In this document: piece by piece, positions 35,062 through 45,400 of the stretch
How positions within the stretch are numbered: the first letter of the stretch is position 1
Layout: the number at the start of each line of letters is the position of its first letter
Assembly (NCBI RefSeq): GCF_032452875.1
Contig: NC_083897.1
Span: forward strand, 5,190,854-5,254,853
Direction of reading: 5' to 3'
Origin: Bos javanicus
Taxonomy: Eukaryota; Chordata; Mammalia; Artiodactyla; Bovidae
DNA length: 64,000 nt
Position numbers and translations under genes: made by a program
The notes under the pieces: model-generated
Seen by the model: the letters and a program-made list of their open reading frames with translations, nothing else
What the model was told of the DNA's origin: nothing
Database searches by the model: none

Positions 35062-35227
35062 TCTTTTTTTAATATTAATTCATTTTGGCGGTGTTGGGTC
35101 TTACTTGTGGCTCACAGGATCTTTGTTGTGGCATTCATGTGGGATCTAGTCCCAGATGAGGGATTGAATCCAGGTCCCTTGCACTGGTAGCATGGAGTTT
35201 TATCCACTGGACCACCAAGGAAATCCC
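35062..35227 (-). mobile_element. CHR-type SINE
   Basis: Antisense copy ending CCACTGGACCACCAAGGAAA, adjoining the previous SINE. Confidence 0.75.
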
Positions 35228-35724
35228 CTAGGTCTCTTTTTAAAGTAACAAACATGCACACCAAGGGATATGTAATAAAGCATATTTGTTGTGACTTTTT
35301 CTACTAGTAAAATCTTGGAGGCAATCTAATATTCATCAACATGGGAATGGTTAAATAAAATGAGGTACATCTATATAGTGGGTTATTATACAGAAATTAA
35401 AAGGAATTAACCAGATATATGCATCAAGATGAATATATTTCAAAACCATTTTGGAATGAAAGAAGGAAATAATAGAATGATGCACACAGTCACATGACAT
35501 TTGAAATATGATGTGCAAGCCAATATTATATATTTTATATGGCTATAGATACATCTGTAAATGTATAAAAAGACTGGGGGAATGCATATCACACTCATGT
35601 TAATATTTGGTTACCTTTGGAAAGGCAGGAAGTGAACAGCACTGGGAGTGGAGGTCAAGAGAACATTTGGCTTGATCTATAATTTTTTTTTTTTTATGAA
35701 AAGTAGACTATGTTTTCATAAATT

Positions 35725-35805
35725 ATTGTATTGGTCAAAATTTTCTTTGGGGTTTTCTGTAACATGTTATGGAAAAACCTGAATGATCATTTTGGCCAAC
35801 CCAAT
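35725..35805. mobile_element. Ruminant mariner palindrome (hairpin MITE)
   Basis: 81-base imperfect inverted repeat. The left arm is ATTGTATTGGTCAAAATTTT and the right arm ends TTTTGGCCAACCCAAT, with the centre TAACATGTTA. This is the internally deleted ruminant mariner form (consensus TTGGGTTGGCCAAAAAGTTC), with mutations mostly in the left arm. Confidence 0.8.
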
Positions 35806-36244
35806 ATTTTTAAAGGTAATAAATAGAAAAATATTAGAAGCAAAAGAGCCCAAACATCAACAATGGTTACTTGTGGATGTTATAAAAAATAGATGATCAT
35901 TGTATTATTTTTTGTCCTTTTTTTGATGTTTTAAAATGATCACCAATAACTAGAGAAACAACCACAAAATTCCACTGTCCATCACTTCAAAGAAGTTGCT
36001 CTCCAGTGGGGAAGACAGGTAAACAAACATATAAACAGGTAGAGTTCAGGGTACTAAGAGAGCAAAGAGGAGAGACTCCTAACTGAGTCCTAGGAGTTCA
36101 ATAAAAGATTCCCCAAGAAGCCAATGGTTTAGGCCTTGAAGAATCAGGCATAAGCTTTTTAAGTCAAGGAGCTGTGTTCTGTGGCTTTCCAGGCCAATGA
36201 AAGAGTATAAGCAATGGAATGGAGATACAAGGCAGCATAATGTC
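35806..36244. other. Unique non-coding sequence
   Basis: No recognised feature. Confidence 0.4.
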
Positions 36245-36474
36245 TGCATGCATGCATGCCTGCTGAGTCGCTTCAGTCGTGTCCAACTCTTTGCGACCCC
36301 GTGGACTGTAGCTCAACAGGCTCCTCTGTCCATGGTATTCTCCAGGCAAGAATACTGGAGTGGTTCGCTGTGCCCTCCTCCAGGGAATCTTCCCAACCCA
36401 AGGACTGAAACTGTGTCTCTTAAGTCTCCTGCATTGGCAGGTGGGTTCTTTATCACTAGTGCCACCTGGGAAGC
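36245..36474 (-). mobile_element. Bov-tA SINE
   Basis: Antisense copy from TGCATGCATGCCTGCTGAGT to GTGCCACCTGGGAAGCCC. Confidence 0.88.
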
Positions 36475-36623
36475 CCAAATAGTGTATGAGGAACTCCAGT
36501 TGGTTTTGTTTGTCTTGAGTATACATTGTCAGGTGGGGCAGGGGGAGTGGTTGGAGATGAGGAAATACAGAGACACAAGGATTGGAAGGGCTTCCATAAC
36601 AAGCTTGGACTTTTTCTTATTAT

Positions 36624-36790
36624 AATTACTAACATTTACTGAATGGTTTGCCATGTGCTAGGCATTGTGTGAAGCTTTGTACATATACATCTTTTAATTT
36701 CCTTCATAGCCTGTAAGAGATAGGTACTATTAGTACCTCTATTTTAGAGAAAGAAAACAGAGGCTTACTGAAAGGATCTGGTCTGGGCAG
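36624..36790 (+). mobile_element. MIR SINE (ancient)
   Basis: AACATTTACTGAATGG...GCCATGTGCTAGGCATTGTG...GATAGGTACTATTAGTACC is MIR 5' text. Confidence 0.8.
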
Positions 36791-36849
36791 TGAAATACTT
36801 TTTTGATTGATTACTTGAGATCTAGTTGTGGGGTTGAATTTGCAAAAAA

Positions 36850-36990
36850 GCTAGTGATTCTCAAATGTTGTTGAGCTTCAAAATCACCCCAGGGAGCTTA
36901 ATAACACAGAGGTTCCTGGGCTCCAACCTATAGATTTTGATTCTACAGAATGTCTGGGATTACACTTTGAAAAATCCCCACACTATTGCC
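36850..36990 (+). mobile_element. MER5-like hAT remnant
   Basis: GTGATTCTCAAATGTTG...CAAAATCACCCCAGGGAGC matches the MER5 pattern. Confidence 0.6.
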
Positions 36991-37576
36991 TTTCTTCCTT
37001 GAGAATGTTGGACCACTCATGTCCATTTTAAGCGTAGCCACTTGGGGCAAAGCTCTAGTCAGGTGGCTCTAACTGTTCAGCCCTGGGCATTTGGTGTTTG
37101 CTTAGTATAAACACTTCTAAGAGGTCAGCATGTGGTCATTAAGCTCAGCCTGACCATAAGTAAGAGAGATAAATTGTAGGTAAGTCATCAATTTTGAATT
37201 TTATAAGCAAATATATCAGGCATACAAATGATTACTTGGAGACCAAGGGGATCTGTGGGCAAGAGATTTTACAAATGGAATGCGGAGGACACAGTCTAAT
37301 GTTACTATTCCTACAACACAAAAAGCAGACACTCAAGCACTAGAGCCTTGATTCACAGAGATCCCATATTCATATTACTGCCCTGGTATAAACTCTCCTC
37401 TTTACCCACTTCTATTCTCTGGGCATTGAGAGTTTCTTTTGGGTCTTCTGAGAGAGTGTTTATTTCTGTCTCCTCTGTGACCAAGAACAATAGGTGAGGG
37501 CAGATAATTCATATTCAAAGTCCTCCATTTCCTTATCCCTTAGACTTAAATGGATGGTTAGGAGATTAATGGAGCC
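36991..37576. other. Unique non-coding sequence
   Basis: No recognised feature. Confidence 0.4.
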
Positions 37577-39175
37577 TTTGGAAAAGATGCTCAACATCAC
37601 TCATTATTCGGCTCACTCACTGAGTCGTGTTCGATTGTTTGCGACCGCGTGGACTGCAGCACGCCAGGCTTCCCTGTCCAGCACCAATTCCCAGGACTTG
37701 CTAAAACTCACGCTCATCAAGTTGGTGATGCCATCCAACCATCTCAACCTCTGTTGTCCCCTTATCCTAGGGTCTTTTCTAAGGAGTCAGTTCTTTGCAT
37801 CAGGTGGCCAAAGTATTGGAGCTTCAGCCCTTCTAATGAGTGTTACTTCCTTTGGGATTGACTGGTTGGATCTCCTTGCAGTGCAAGGGCTCTCAATGAG
37901 AGTTCTCCAATACCACAGTTCAAAAGCATCAATTCTTCAGTGCTCAGCTTCTTTATGGTCCAACTTTCACATCCATACATGGCTATTGGAAGAACCATGG
38001 CTTGGACTATAGGGACCTTTGTCGGCAAAGTAATGTCTCTGCTTTTTAATATGCTGTCTAGGTTTGTCATAGCTTTTCTTCCAAGCAGCAAGCGTCTTTT
38101 AATATCATGGCTGCAGTCACCATCCGCAGTGATTTTGGAGCCCCCCAAAATAAAGTCTCTCACTGTTTCCGTTCTTTTCCTATCTATTTGCCATGAAGTG
38201 ATGGGACTTGATGCCATGATCTTAGTTGTTTCAATGTTGAGTTTAGGCCAGCTTTTTTAGTCTCCTGTTTCATTTTCATCAAGAGGCTCTTTATTAGAGA
38301 AAAGAAAACCAAAACTATAATGAGATCTTGCCTCACACCAGTCAGAATGCCCATCATTAAAAGTCTACAAACAATAAATGCTGGAGCAGGTGTGGAGAAA
38401 AGGGAACCCTCTTGCACTGTTGGTGGGAATGTAAGTTGATACAGCCACTATGGAAGACAGTATGGAGAGTCCTTAAAAAAAACTAGCAATAAAAGCACCA
38501 TATGACCCAGCAATCCCACTCCTAGGCATATACCCTGAGGAAATAAAAATTGAAAAAGACACACGTACCCCAATGTTCATTGCAGTACTCTTTACAATAG
38601 CTAGAACATGGGAGCAACCTAGATGTCCATCAAAAGATGAAGAAATAAAGGAGCCGTGGTACATATATGCAATGGAATATTACTCAGCCACGAAAAGGAA
38701 TGCATTTAAGTCAGTTCTAAAGAGGTAGATGGACCTAGAGCCTATTATACAGAGTGTAGTAAGTCAGAAGGAGAGAGATAAATATTGTATACTAACACAT
38801 GTATACAGAAACTGGAAAGATGGTACCAATGAATTTATTTGCAGGGCAGCAGTGGAGAGAAAGACATAGAGAAGAGACTTATGGACATGGGAGGGTGGGA
38901 GGAGAGGGTGAGATGTATGGAGAGAGTAACATGGAAACTTAATTGCCATAAGTAAAATATATAGCCACTGGCAATTTGCTATATAACTTGGGGAACTCAA
39001 ACAGGGGCTCTGTATCAACCTAGAGGGGTGGGATGGGGAGGGAGATGGGAGGGAGGTTCAAGCAGGAGGGGACAAATGTATACCTCTGGCTGGTTCATGT
39101 TGATGTCTGACAGAAAACAAAATTCTGTAAAGCATTTATACTTCAATTAAAAAATAAATAAATTAAAAAAAAACA
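37577..39175 (+). mobile_element. Bovid L1 3' end carrying a BovB
   Basis: Sense L1 ORF2 end and 3' UTR: AAAGATGCTCAACATCACTC before the insertion, then CCTCACACCAGTCAGAATG and GCAATGGAATATTACTCAGC, and an A-rich terminus near 39175. Confidence 0.88.
37605..38292 (-). mobile_element. BovB 3' fragment inside L1
   Basis: Antisense BovB from CTCACTGAGTCGTGTTCG to CATCAAGAGGCTCTTTATT. L1 resumes at AGAGAAAAG. A short TTATT repeat flanks it, the same L1 site as the insertion at 11.33 kb. Confidence 0.85.
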
Positions 39176-41039
39176 TTTTTAGAAGCATGATGCCCACTAC
39201 GCTCAGGAATAGGTGTAAACATGGAGTAAAAAGGGAAAGGGGTGATAGAGCAGATATTTAATCTGGCCTGCCTGAAACATTTGTCCTATTTGCAAGGTTC
39301 AGAAAAAGAGTTCAGTTGGGGATCCACATGTCTAAAAATATTCGAAATGTTCAAATCAAATGATAAACCAATAAATAAGTTGTATCTCCTTCCACAACAA
39401 ATGTACCTTCCTAAAGAGCTCAAAGGCCAGGTTGGGATTTAGAATTCTCAGACTCCTCTAAGTTCTGCCCTGATGGTGTGGGAAGAGCTGCCCTCCTTCC
39501 CTTCCCCCGCCCATGCCCTGGCTCCTAGGCCAGGCAGCATTCCCTTCTTGGCCTACAACCCCTCCTTGGGCCTGGGAGCACCCACCCCAGCAGTGAGTGC
39601 AGTCAGCCCTCCCCAGGACAGGTCTAAGAGGAGCACACGGGCCCTGGAAGCAGGCTAGGGACTGTTCAGGGCTGCCAGGTACCTGGAGCATGGGCTAGCA
39701 GGGACACAGCCCTTGTTCCCATGGGCTGGGCTCCTGGCCCTGGCGGGAGGGGTGTGGCTGGAAGAGGACCAAAGTGGCCCTCTAGAGCATAGAGCTCAAG
39801 ACAGAGATACCTCTGCCTGGGCCTGGAAGCAATACTGTTTTAACAACTAGCAGTGCAGAAATACTAACAAATCAGAACCAGGTTGAAGGGCCTCAAATTG
39901 TACTAGGTGACCTGCCCTTTCAGTTGAAATAATGGTGACAGGGAGTGCTTTGCCTTCTGTCTCACCACGTGGTTCTAGACATAAGGAATAATATAACACA
40001 TTTTAAAATGTCAACACTGGTGACAAAAAAAAAAAAATGTTGTGGGGATCTTAGGTTTACTTCATTTTAATTGACATTAAATACCTAGGAAGATGAAAAT
40101 TCATTGCCTACGGCTTTGGGAAAGAAAGATAGATAAAACCCTTAAGGTCCCAGCCATTTAAAGGTTCAGTGCAGGGGTTGGTTTTGATGGAATAGGTGGA
40201 TGTAGTGTGTGTATTTGCATGTGCACACAGTTAGAATAGAAGCCATGCCACCACAGAACATGACAGTATGTTTTCAGTTATCTACAAGAAGGTCAGGAGC
40301 CGAGCCCGTGGAACAAAGTATGCTCCAGCTAGACCATGTTTCAGATACCTAGGAAGCCTGAAGTAAATGCAGAAATGAGCCCGTCTAGTCTCAAACCCCC
40401 AGGCCCTTCCCCTTCTCTGATCCTCCACTCTGGTCATCTACAACTTTATCTTTTTATTATCTTAAACAGCGTTCAAAGATTAAGTCCACTTTCTCCCTTT
40501 TCTCTTTTTATTTTTACTTATTATGACATACTTCGATCTGCACGAAATTATAAAGAATACTACTATAAACACTATTTACCCACAACTCAGTTTAAGAAAT
40601 GTAAATTAGATATAGGTGAAGCCCACTACGTATCCCTCCCCAAGAGGATCACTGTCCTTGTCTTTCCCCAAGAGGTAACCATCATCCTAAATGTGGTTTA
40701 TCTTTCCATTGCATGCCTTTCTATATGCTTGCATATGCATACATCCTCACAGGCAACTCTGTATGTATCTACTATCCATTCCTGCTGAGTGAAGGTTCTC
40801 TTAGACTTCATATACCCGGTATCATGTCTGTGACTTTATGGAACCAGCTCTGTCCCTGGATATTTTTCTGGTGCCATCCCCTATTCACAGCCTCTGTCTG
40901 TCTCAGCCCCTGTGAATCCTAATTTCCTCGCCAGTCCAGCCCCTACCGTCCTGTTCAATTTACCTCCAGCAGCCCCAAGGCAGTGAATGAAGGCTGGTCA
41001 CCATAGGTAGGTCTCAACTTCTCCCCCTGTGGCTGTCAA
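39176..41039. other. Unique sequence with GC-rich patch
   Basis: 39450-39800 is GC-rich (many CCCC/GGGG runs) with overlapping 61- and 77-codon frames that resemble nothing known. A possible old repeat around 40440-40800 could not be named. No gene supported. Confidence 0.4.
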
Positions 41040-41212
41040 CCAGCGCTTCTCAAACCTTGGCTGCATCAGAATCCCCTGGAGGGCTTCTTAAAACACAGAC
41101 TACTGAGCCCCACTCCCAGTTTCTGATTCACAGGTCTTGAGTGGAGCCTAAGAGTTCGTGGGTGATGCTAATAATGCTATTTTAAGGAACAAACTTTGAG
41201 AACCAGGGCTCC
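41040..41212 (+). mobile_element. MER5A-like hAT element
   Basis: GCTTCTCAAACCTTGGCTGC, GAATCCCCTGGAGGGCTTC and the end AACTTTGAGAACCAGGGCT are characteristic MER5A text. Confidence 0.8.
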
Positions 41213-41379
41213 AAATCAGCGTCTGGGCTCAGGCTCAGCAGCAACATCTGGCCTCCAGGCAAGCTGGGGCATCCCTCAGGTTTCCTTGAAAAGCACCCAG
41301 CAGTACTATGAAATACACATATAACACAAGTCCTGTGTACTTTTAAATGTTCTAGTAGCCACATCTAAAAAGTAAAAAG

Positions 41380-41615
41380 AGGGCATCCCTGGTGGTCTAG
41401 TGGTTAAGAATCCACCTTGCAGTGCAGGGGACACAGGTTCAATCCCTGGTACAGGAAGATCCCACATGCTGAGGGGCAACTAAGCCCATGTGCCCAGCTC
41501 TGAAGCCCGTTTGCCCTAGAGCTCATGCTCCACAAGAGAAGCCACCTCAGTGAGAACCTGTGCACCATAAGAGGAGAAAGCCCACGTGTAGCAATAAATA
41601 AATTTTTGAAAAAAT
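41380..41615 (+). mobile_element. CHR-type SINE
   Basis: GGGCATCCCTGGTGGTCTAG head, box B GGTTCAATCCCTGG and AAATAAATTTTTG tail. Confidence 0.8.
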
Positions 41616-42066
41616 TTTAAAAGAAACTGGAGAAAATAATTTTAATGCTATATTTAATACTAGATTATCATTTCAATGTGTAATTAGTTATTAAAGAGAC
41701 TTTAGACCATTTTTTACATTTGTAGCACATTTCAACTCAGATTAGCCACATTTTCAATGCTCAGCAGCCACACATGGCTTATGACTAGTACAGTAAACAA
41801 GTGCAGATTTAAAGCCTTGACCCCTATTTCTGTCTTTACAAAACTGTTTTAAATACAAATTTTATTTTGGGCTGCAATAAAAGAATTTAAAACAGGCTTA
41901 TCAAATGGTGGAATGTGATGATGCCTTCCAATGATGTAAAACGGCTTCTCATTTTTAAAGAGATTTAAATCAGGATTATTGATATACATAAATCTATCTA
42001 CATTTCAGTTTACTACTTTAAAACTTAGTTTTAACTAGAACAAATGCTGTCAAATATATCTGTGAA
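41616..42066. other. Unique AT-rich sequence
   Basis: AT-rich, no recognised gene; lies just past the predicted 3' end of the CT47-like gene. Confidence 0.4.
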
Positions 42067-42096
42067 AGATAAAACCCAATTAGATATTTGATTTTT

Positions 42097-42102
42097 TTTA
42101 TT
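42097..42102 (-). terminator. Candidate polyadenylation signal of CT47-like gene
   Basis: AATAAA read on the minus strand about 140 bases past the predicted stop codon and inside non-repetitive sequence. Cleavage would be expected some 10-30 bases further on, around 42070-42087. Confidence 0.5.
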
Positions 42103-42237
42103 AGATATTATTATTAGACAGTTGCTTTTTGGGGGATGGATTTGGGAAGGAAATCAATGTTAATAATATTCCCATGGGCTTCTGAAAAATCTAAAAATAG
42201 CGAACAATGGATCCTTTCTTCTTTCTCTGTCTTCTTT

Positions 42238-42250
42238 CTAGTCTTCCAAA
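42238..42250 (-). CDS. CT47-like antigen, probable last coding exon
   Basis: A strong acceptor (a long C/T tract ending TTCCTGCAG) lies on the minus strand at 42251-42280. Joining it in phase 2 to exon 2 gives a split Ser codon, then Leu-Glu-Asp and TAG at 42240-42238. The assembled protein is 283 residues, close to the 288 of human CT47A. The rest of the exon would be a 3' UTR of roughly 140-170 bases to the AATAAA at 42097-42102. Intron 2 would be about 1.1 kb. The exon is tiny in coding terms, so support rests on acceptor quality, phase and the poly(A) signal. Confidence 0.55.
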
Positions 42251-43351
42251 CTGCAGGAAGAAATGAGAGAAAATAAACGATTATACAGCATCAGTCAGCA
42301 CCAGAAACTTTCTAAATCTAAGAAAACAGTCAGCCTTATGTATATCTGCTACATCTGAGGGTTATCTCTCAACAAGGAGAGAAGAAAAACCCATTTTCCT
42401 CTTGTAAAATTCACCCTGGATACTGGGTGCATGTACAACCCGATGGCTTCAATCATGTGATCCTACCAACCTTGTCTCCCTCTTGCCCAACACCATAAAT
42501 GCTTTTCTTTTCCCCCTTCCTTTGAGAGGCTAGTCTGGGACTAAAATCACCCTTTCTACCTTAAAAGCCTGTGCTCACTCCACAGATGATACTCCCTTAC
42601 CCTCCCAGACCCTTGGTTTCCATATCTACTGTATGAGAAAGAGGCTGTTACTATGAAACACACCACTATGAAAAAGAGGGCGAAAATTTTAATCATTAAA
42701 GACAAGATATATACCTTCACTACCAACTCAGTGATAAACAACAGTCATCCTATGACTGTTTCTTTTGACTGTCACATAAAGTACACCGATGTACAACTGA
42801 ACAAATGTTTAAGTCTTAATCACTAAATGTGGTCCTACTTGAAATTCTGAACTGTTTGTTATTCGTAAGTAGTTACGCTCTAAAAGGTGTCTTCTCTTAC
42901 TGCAGGAGACTGCACTTCTGTGGTCAAGAAATGAAGGCCAAACTAGTGCACAGCCCAGTTGCTGCTGCTTTTAGTCACTGTTTTCTAAACAAATACTGGT
43001 CTTAGGTACTGACACATTTACAACTTGTTGGTAGTCTTACAGATAGAGGACAAAAGAAGTCATAAGAACAAATGAGAGGCCATGAACTATATTTCACTTG
43101 ATGCTCTTTATATTACTGGGTGCAGGAATGTTTTATAAACATTAGGTAAATTTTTTATAAACTAGGTAATTTTTTATAAATTTATAAATAAATTTTTTAT
43201 AAATTAGGTAAATGTTTTATAAACATTAGGTAAAATTTGAACTAATTTTAAACAAACGTTTTCTTAATTTACTCTGAGAATTAAAAAGCAAAAACAAAAT
43301 TGGTAAATGCCTGGGAATAGCCGAGTTATTTTCAAAGCTACACATAGATAC
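42251..43351 (-). other. Predicted intron 2 of CT47-like gene
   Basis: GT (GTATCT) to AG (CCTGCAG) interval. Contains a local AT-rich tandem duplication around 43130-43240 (repeats of TAGGTAAATTTTTTATAAA). No lineage-specific SINE. Confidence 0.5.
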
Positions 43352-43493
43352 CTGGACTTTCTGGGCCTCTCCTTTGCTGGGTCCAGATCCTTTTCTGGTT
43401 CTTCTTGTTTTCTGTTATACTTCTTTTCTTTCCCCTCACTTTTGGTGCCCTGCCCCTCTTCTTTGGAGTTCTCATCCTGGCATTCAGCTGTTT
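43352..43493 (-). CDS. CT47-like antigen, probable exon 2
   Basis: Predicted second coding exon. A pyrimidine-rich acceptor (CTCTCTAAAG) ends at 43494, and the exon opens in phase 1, exactly matching the phase-1 donor of exon 1. The split codon reads as Lys. It encodes a Lys/Glu-rich hydrophilic tail containing TAECQDENSKEEG and GKEKKYNRKQEE, the same composition as the charged C-terminus of human CT47 proteins. A donor CAG/GTATCT at 43352/43351 ends it in phase 2. Without that donor the frame would run on to a stop at 43264 through a hydrophobic stretch that is unlike the family. Intron 1 is 824 bases, GT-AG. Splice sites were chosen by eye. Confidence 0.65.
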
Positions 43494-44317
43494 CTTTAGA
43501 GAGGAATAATAGACTTTGGGACCAGACATTCACAGAAAAAAAATCCCAACACATAAGGAATGGCAAGATATCCAGTACTCTACCCTTAGGAGGAGCAGGA
43601 CAGAAGCAACTAAGAAAAGAGTAACTGGGGGCCTTTCTTCTGGAGGATGCAACACTTCCATGGCCCTCACTTTGCTGCTGCTTGATCATTTTCACAATGA
43701 CATTATTTCTTCTTTTCTAGTAAATCTGTCACCCTGTGCTACTGATTACTTGTGGTCCAGGATCAGAATCGTCTGGGTCTGATGTATTCTGGATGTTTTG
43801 GTCAGAACTTTCTCGCCAAAATATGCTTCACCTGAATAACAAATTCTATGGGGAAGCTCCTGAGTTCCTCAATCCCCTGAATATTTCATTTTGACCAAAT
43901 TCTCCTGTATGAGTTCATAATGTTTTGGGATCAACTTTCCAAGAATCTTGACATTTTTAAAAGCTATGAACCAAATATGAGGTCTGCCATTTGCTTGTTC
44001 TCTTCCATGTCCTCTCAAGCTCCCTCTCGAACACCTGCCTCCACTGACCTTCACCTGTGGGCTCATAACTGGCACTGATCATCTCAGACCTCTTACCAGG
44101 GTTGGTAGAGGGCAGCTTATTTTCCCCCCAAACCAAAGAAGTCGTTATGGAGTTGGGCTTCTACTGGGCCCCTCTGGCCTTCGATTCAAGGAGGCCCTGA
44201 CTTCCAGCCTCCCCTCCTGAGGCACACCCTCGCCGTCTGAGCCTGCCCCCTCCTCGGGATCCTGCAGCTGCAAGTGTCTCCATCCCCCCCACTCCCCCCC
44301 GCCCCTCGAATGCTCAC
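43494..44317 (-). other. Predicted intron 1 of CT47-like gene
   Basis: GT (GTGAGC) to AG (CTAAAG) interval of 824 bases without recognised repeats. Its first part would still be open reading frame if unspliced. Confidence 0.6.
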
Positions 44318-45014
44318 TCTCAGGGGCGACAGGCTCCTGTGGCATATCCCGCAAGCTGGGCTCCTCAGACTCCTTGGTGGCCGTCTCCCATAAAGAGGCC
44401 CCCTTGGCTTCCTTGGCCCCCTTGGCTTCCTTGGCCTCCTGGGCTTCCTCCGCCTGCTCCGCCTCCTGGGCTTCCTCCGCCTGTTCAGCCTCCTGGGCCA
44501 GGGCTTCCTCCGCCAGCCCCTCCCCCGATTCATATGATGGCACCTGGACCTCGGAGAACCCTGCCATGGCGGCTGAGCCAAAGTCGGACAAGCGCGGCCT
44601 GGTCTGGTGCCGGACTGACACGTGGTCGTCATTTCGCCGGACTAGGATGTGGTTGTCTGACAAACGGTTCACCATCAAGTGCACCAGATTCAGGAACGTT
44701 AAGCGGAAGCCGGTCATGGGGAAGTGGCGCGAATCTACCATGCGGTTCACGCCCTCCGCCTGCTCTCCGTCCTCCCCGTCCTCAGCTGGCCCGATGTCCG
44801 AGTCTTCCTCAGCGTTCGCGCCCACAAGGGCCACCTCCCTCGGGCCTCCTGAGACCCCCACGACTCCACCCGCCTCAGCCTCAGGCATGGAGTCACCCCT
44901 GTGAGGCTCGGAGTTGTGGTCCACACCGTCTCGGGCTCCGACCTGTGCCCCTGCCACACCTGTTGGGCCTTCCTGCCCGCCAGGGGCCAGATCTCCATCC
45001 CCCGTGGTAGACAT
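44318..45014 (-). CDS. CT47-like cancer/testis antigen, exon 1
   Basis: First coding exon of an apparent cancer/testis antigen family 47 homolog. The family is X-linked and testis/tumour expressed in human, and its molecular function is unknown. The exon encodes 232 codons plus one base. The ATG at 45014 has G at -3 (CCGCCATG). Visible features: N-terminal MSTTGDGD and an acidic EEDSDIGP motif at residues 69-76, both close to the human family; a conserved hydrophobic core at about 93-137 (FRLTFLNLVHLMVNRLSD, then NHILV); and an Ala/Glu/Lys-rich low-complexity tract at 164-206 built from short tandem repeats. The frame stays open for 289 codons if unspliced, but a donor (AGA/GTGAGC) at 44318/44317 falls just after VAPE, where the human protein also has VAPE. 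Similarity was judged from memory, without a search. The family call is fairly secure; membership of a particular paralog is not. Confidence 0.82.
44395..44525 (-). repeat. Coding tandem repeat in CT47-like exon 1
   Basis: Short in-frame repeats encode alternating Glu-Ala/Gln-Ala/Lys-Ala units (EAQEAEQAE twice, then EAKEAKGAKEAKGA). A 27-base unit is repeated nearly perfectly at the 3' part. The unit length is a multiple of three, so copy changes would alter protein length without a frameshift. Confidence 0.7.
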
Positions 45015-45400
45015 GGCGGTCGGCAGTTACCTCAGCCGGGCAGGGGACAATGGCAATGGTGCAGTTGGTGGCACCCGAAGTGGCTGCCCTGAGAGGAGGC
45101 TGAGGGAAGTGAGATGGACCGAGGCAGTCACGGAAGGGACCACAGAGGAGGCCCCACGACCGGGAGGGTAGGCGGCCAATGGCGGAAGCGTCCGACGGAA
45201 GTCGGGCCTCAGGCAGTGGAGCCAGGCCACAGTCGAGGGGCGGGGCCGGAACAGTTAACGGTGGCATGTGACCCCTCGTCACGAGCTTTGGGCTCATTTG
45301 CTGACAAACAAGGATTGACGTGCTCTGTGTCCAATGAACGGCCAAGGCCCTTGGTTGTCAAATGGCTCACAATTGCCTACTTGTTCTTTGACGCGTTAGG

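Larger units (their letters stand above)
34690..35680 (+). mobile_element. Old L1-like remnant split by two CHR SINEs
   Basis: L1 ORF2-end-like phrases (GTTGGTAAGGATGTAGGGAA, CCAGCAGTTCTACTAGG) precede the SINEs. Afterwards TATTCATCAACATGGGAATGG and ACCTTTGGAAAGGCAGGAAG follow. Strongly diverged; family uncertain. Confidence 0.55.
44200..45400 (-). promoter_or_regulatory. CpG-rich block over CT47-like promoter and exon 1
   Basis: CpG dinucleotides are frequent here and scarce in nearly all the rest of the window, giving an island-like block over the predicted 5' end and first exon. Upstream of the ATG a CCAAT sequence (45331-45335, plus strand) and a CRE-like TGACGT (45316-45321) are visible. 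No clear TATA box was seen. Cancer/testis genes of this type are commonly silenced by promoter methylation. That this region is the promoter is inferred from position and composition. Confidence 0.5.

Noticed and set aside
39458..39691. 77-codon minus-strand frame in a GC-rich patch
   Set aside because: No family resemblance, overlaps another chance frame on the plus strand, and shows no splice or promoter support.
43264..43695. 143-codon minus-strand frame taken as a single ORF
   Set aside because: Only its middle (43493-43352) has CT47-like composition. The ends are intron read-through once the splice sites are applied.
44339..45010. 223-codon and 176-codon plus-strand frames over the CT47-like exon
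   Set aside because: They are antisense shadows of the GC-rich, repeat-containing exon. Their Pro/Leu/Ser-rich composition mirrors the Glu/Ala tract, and there is no family match.
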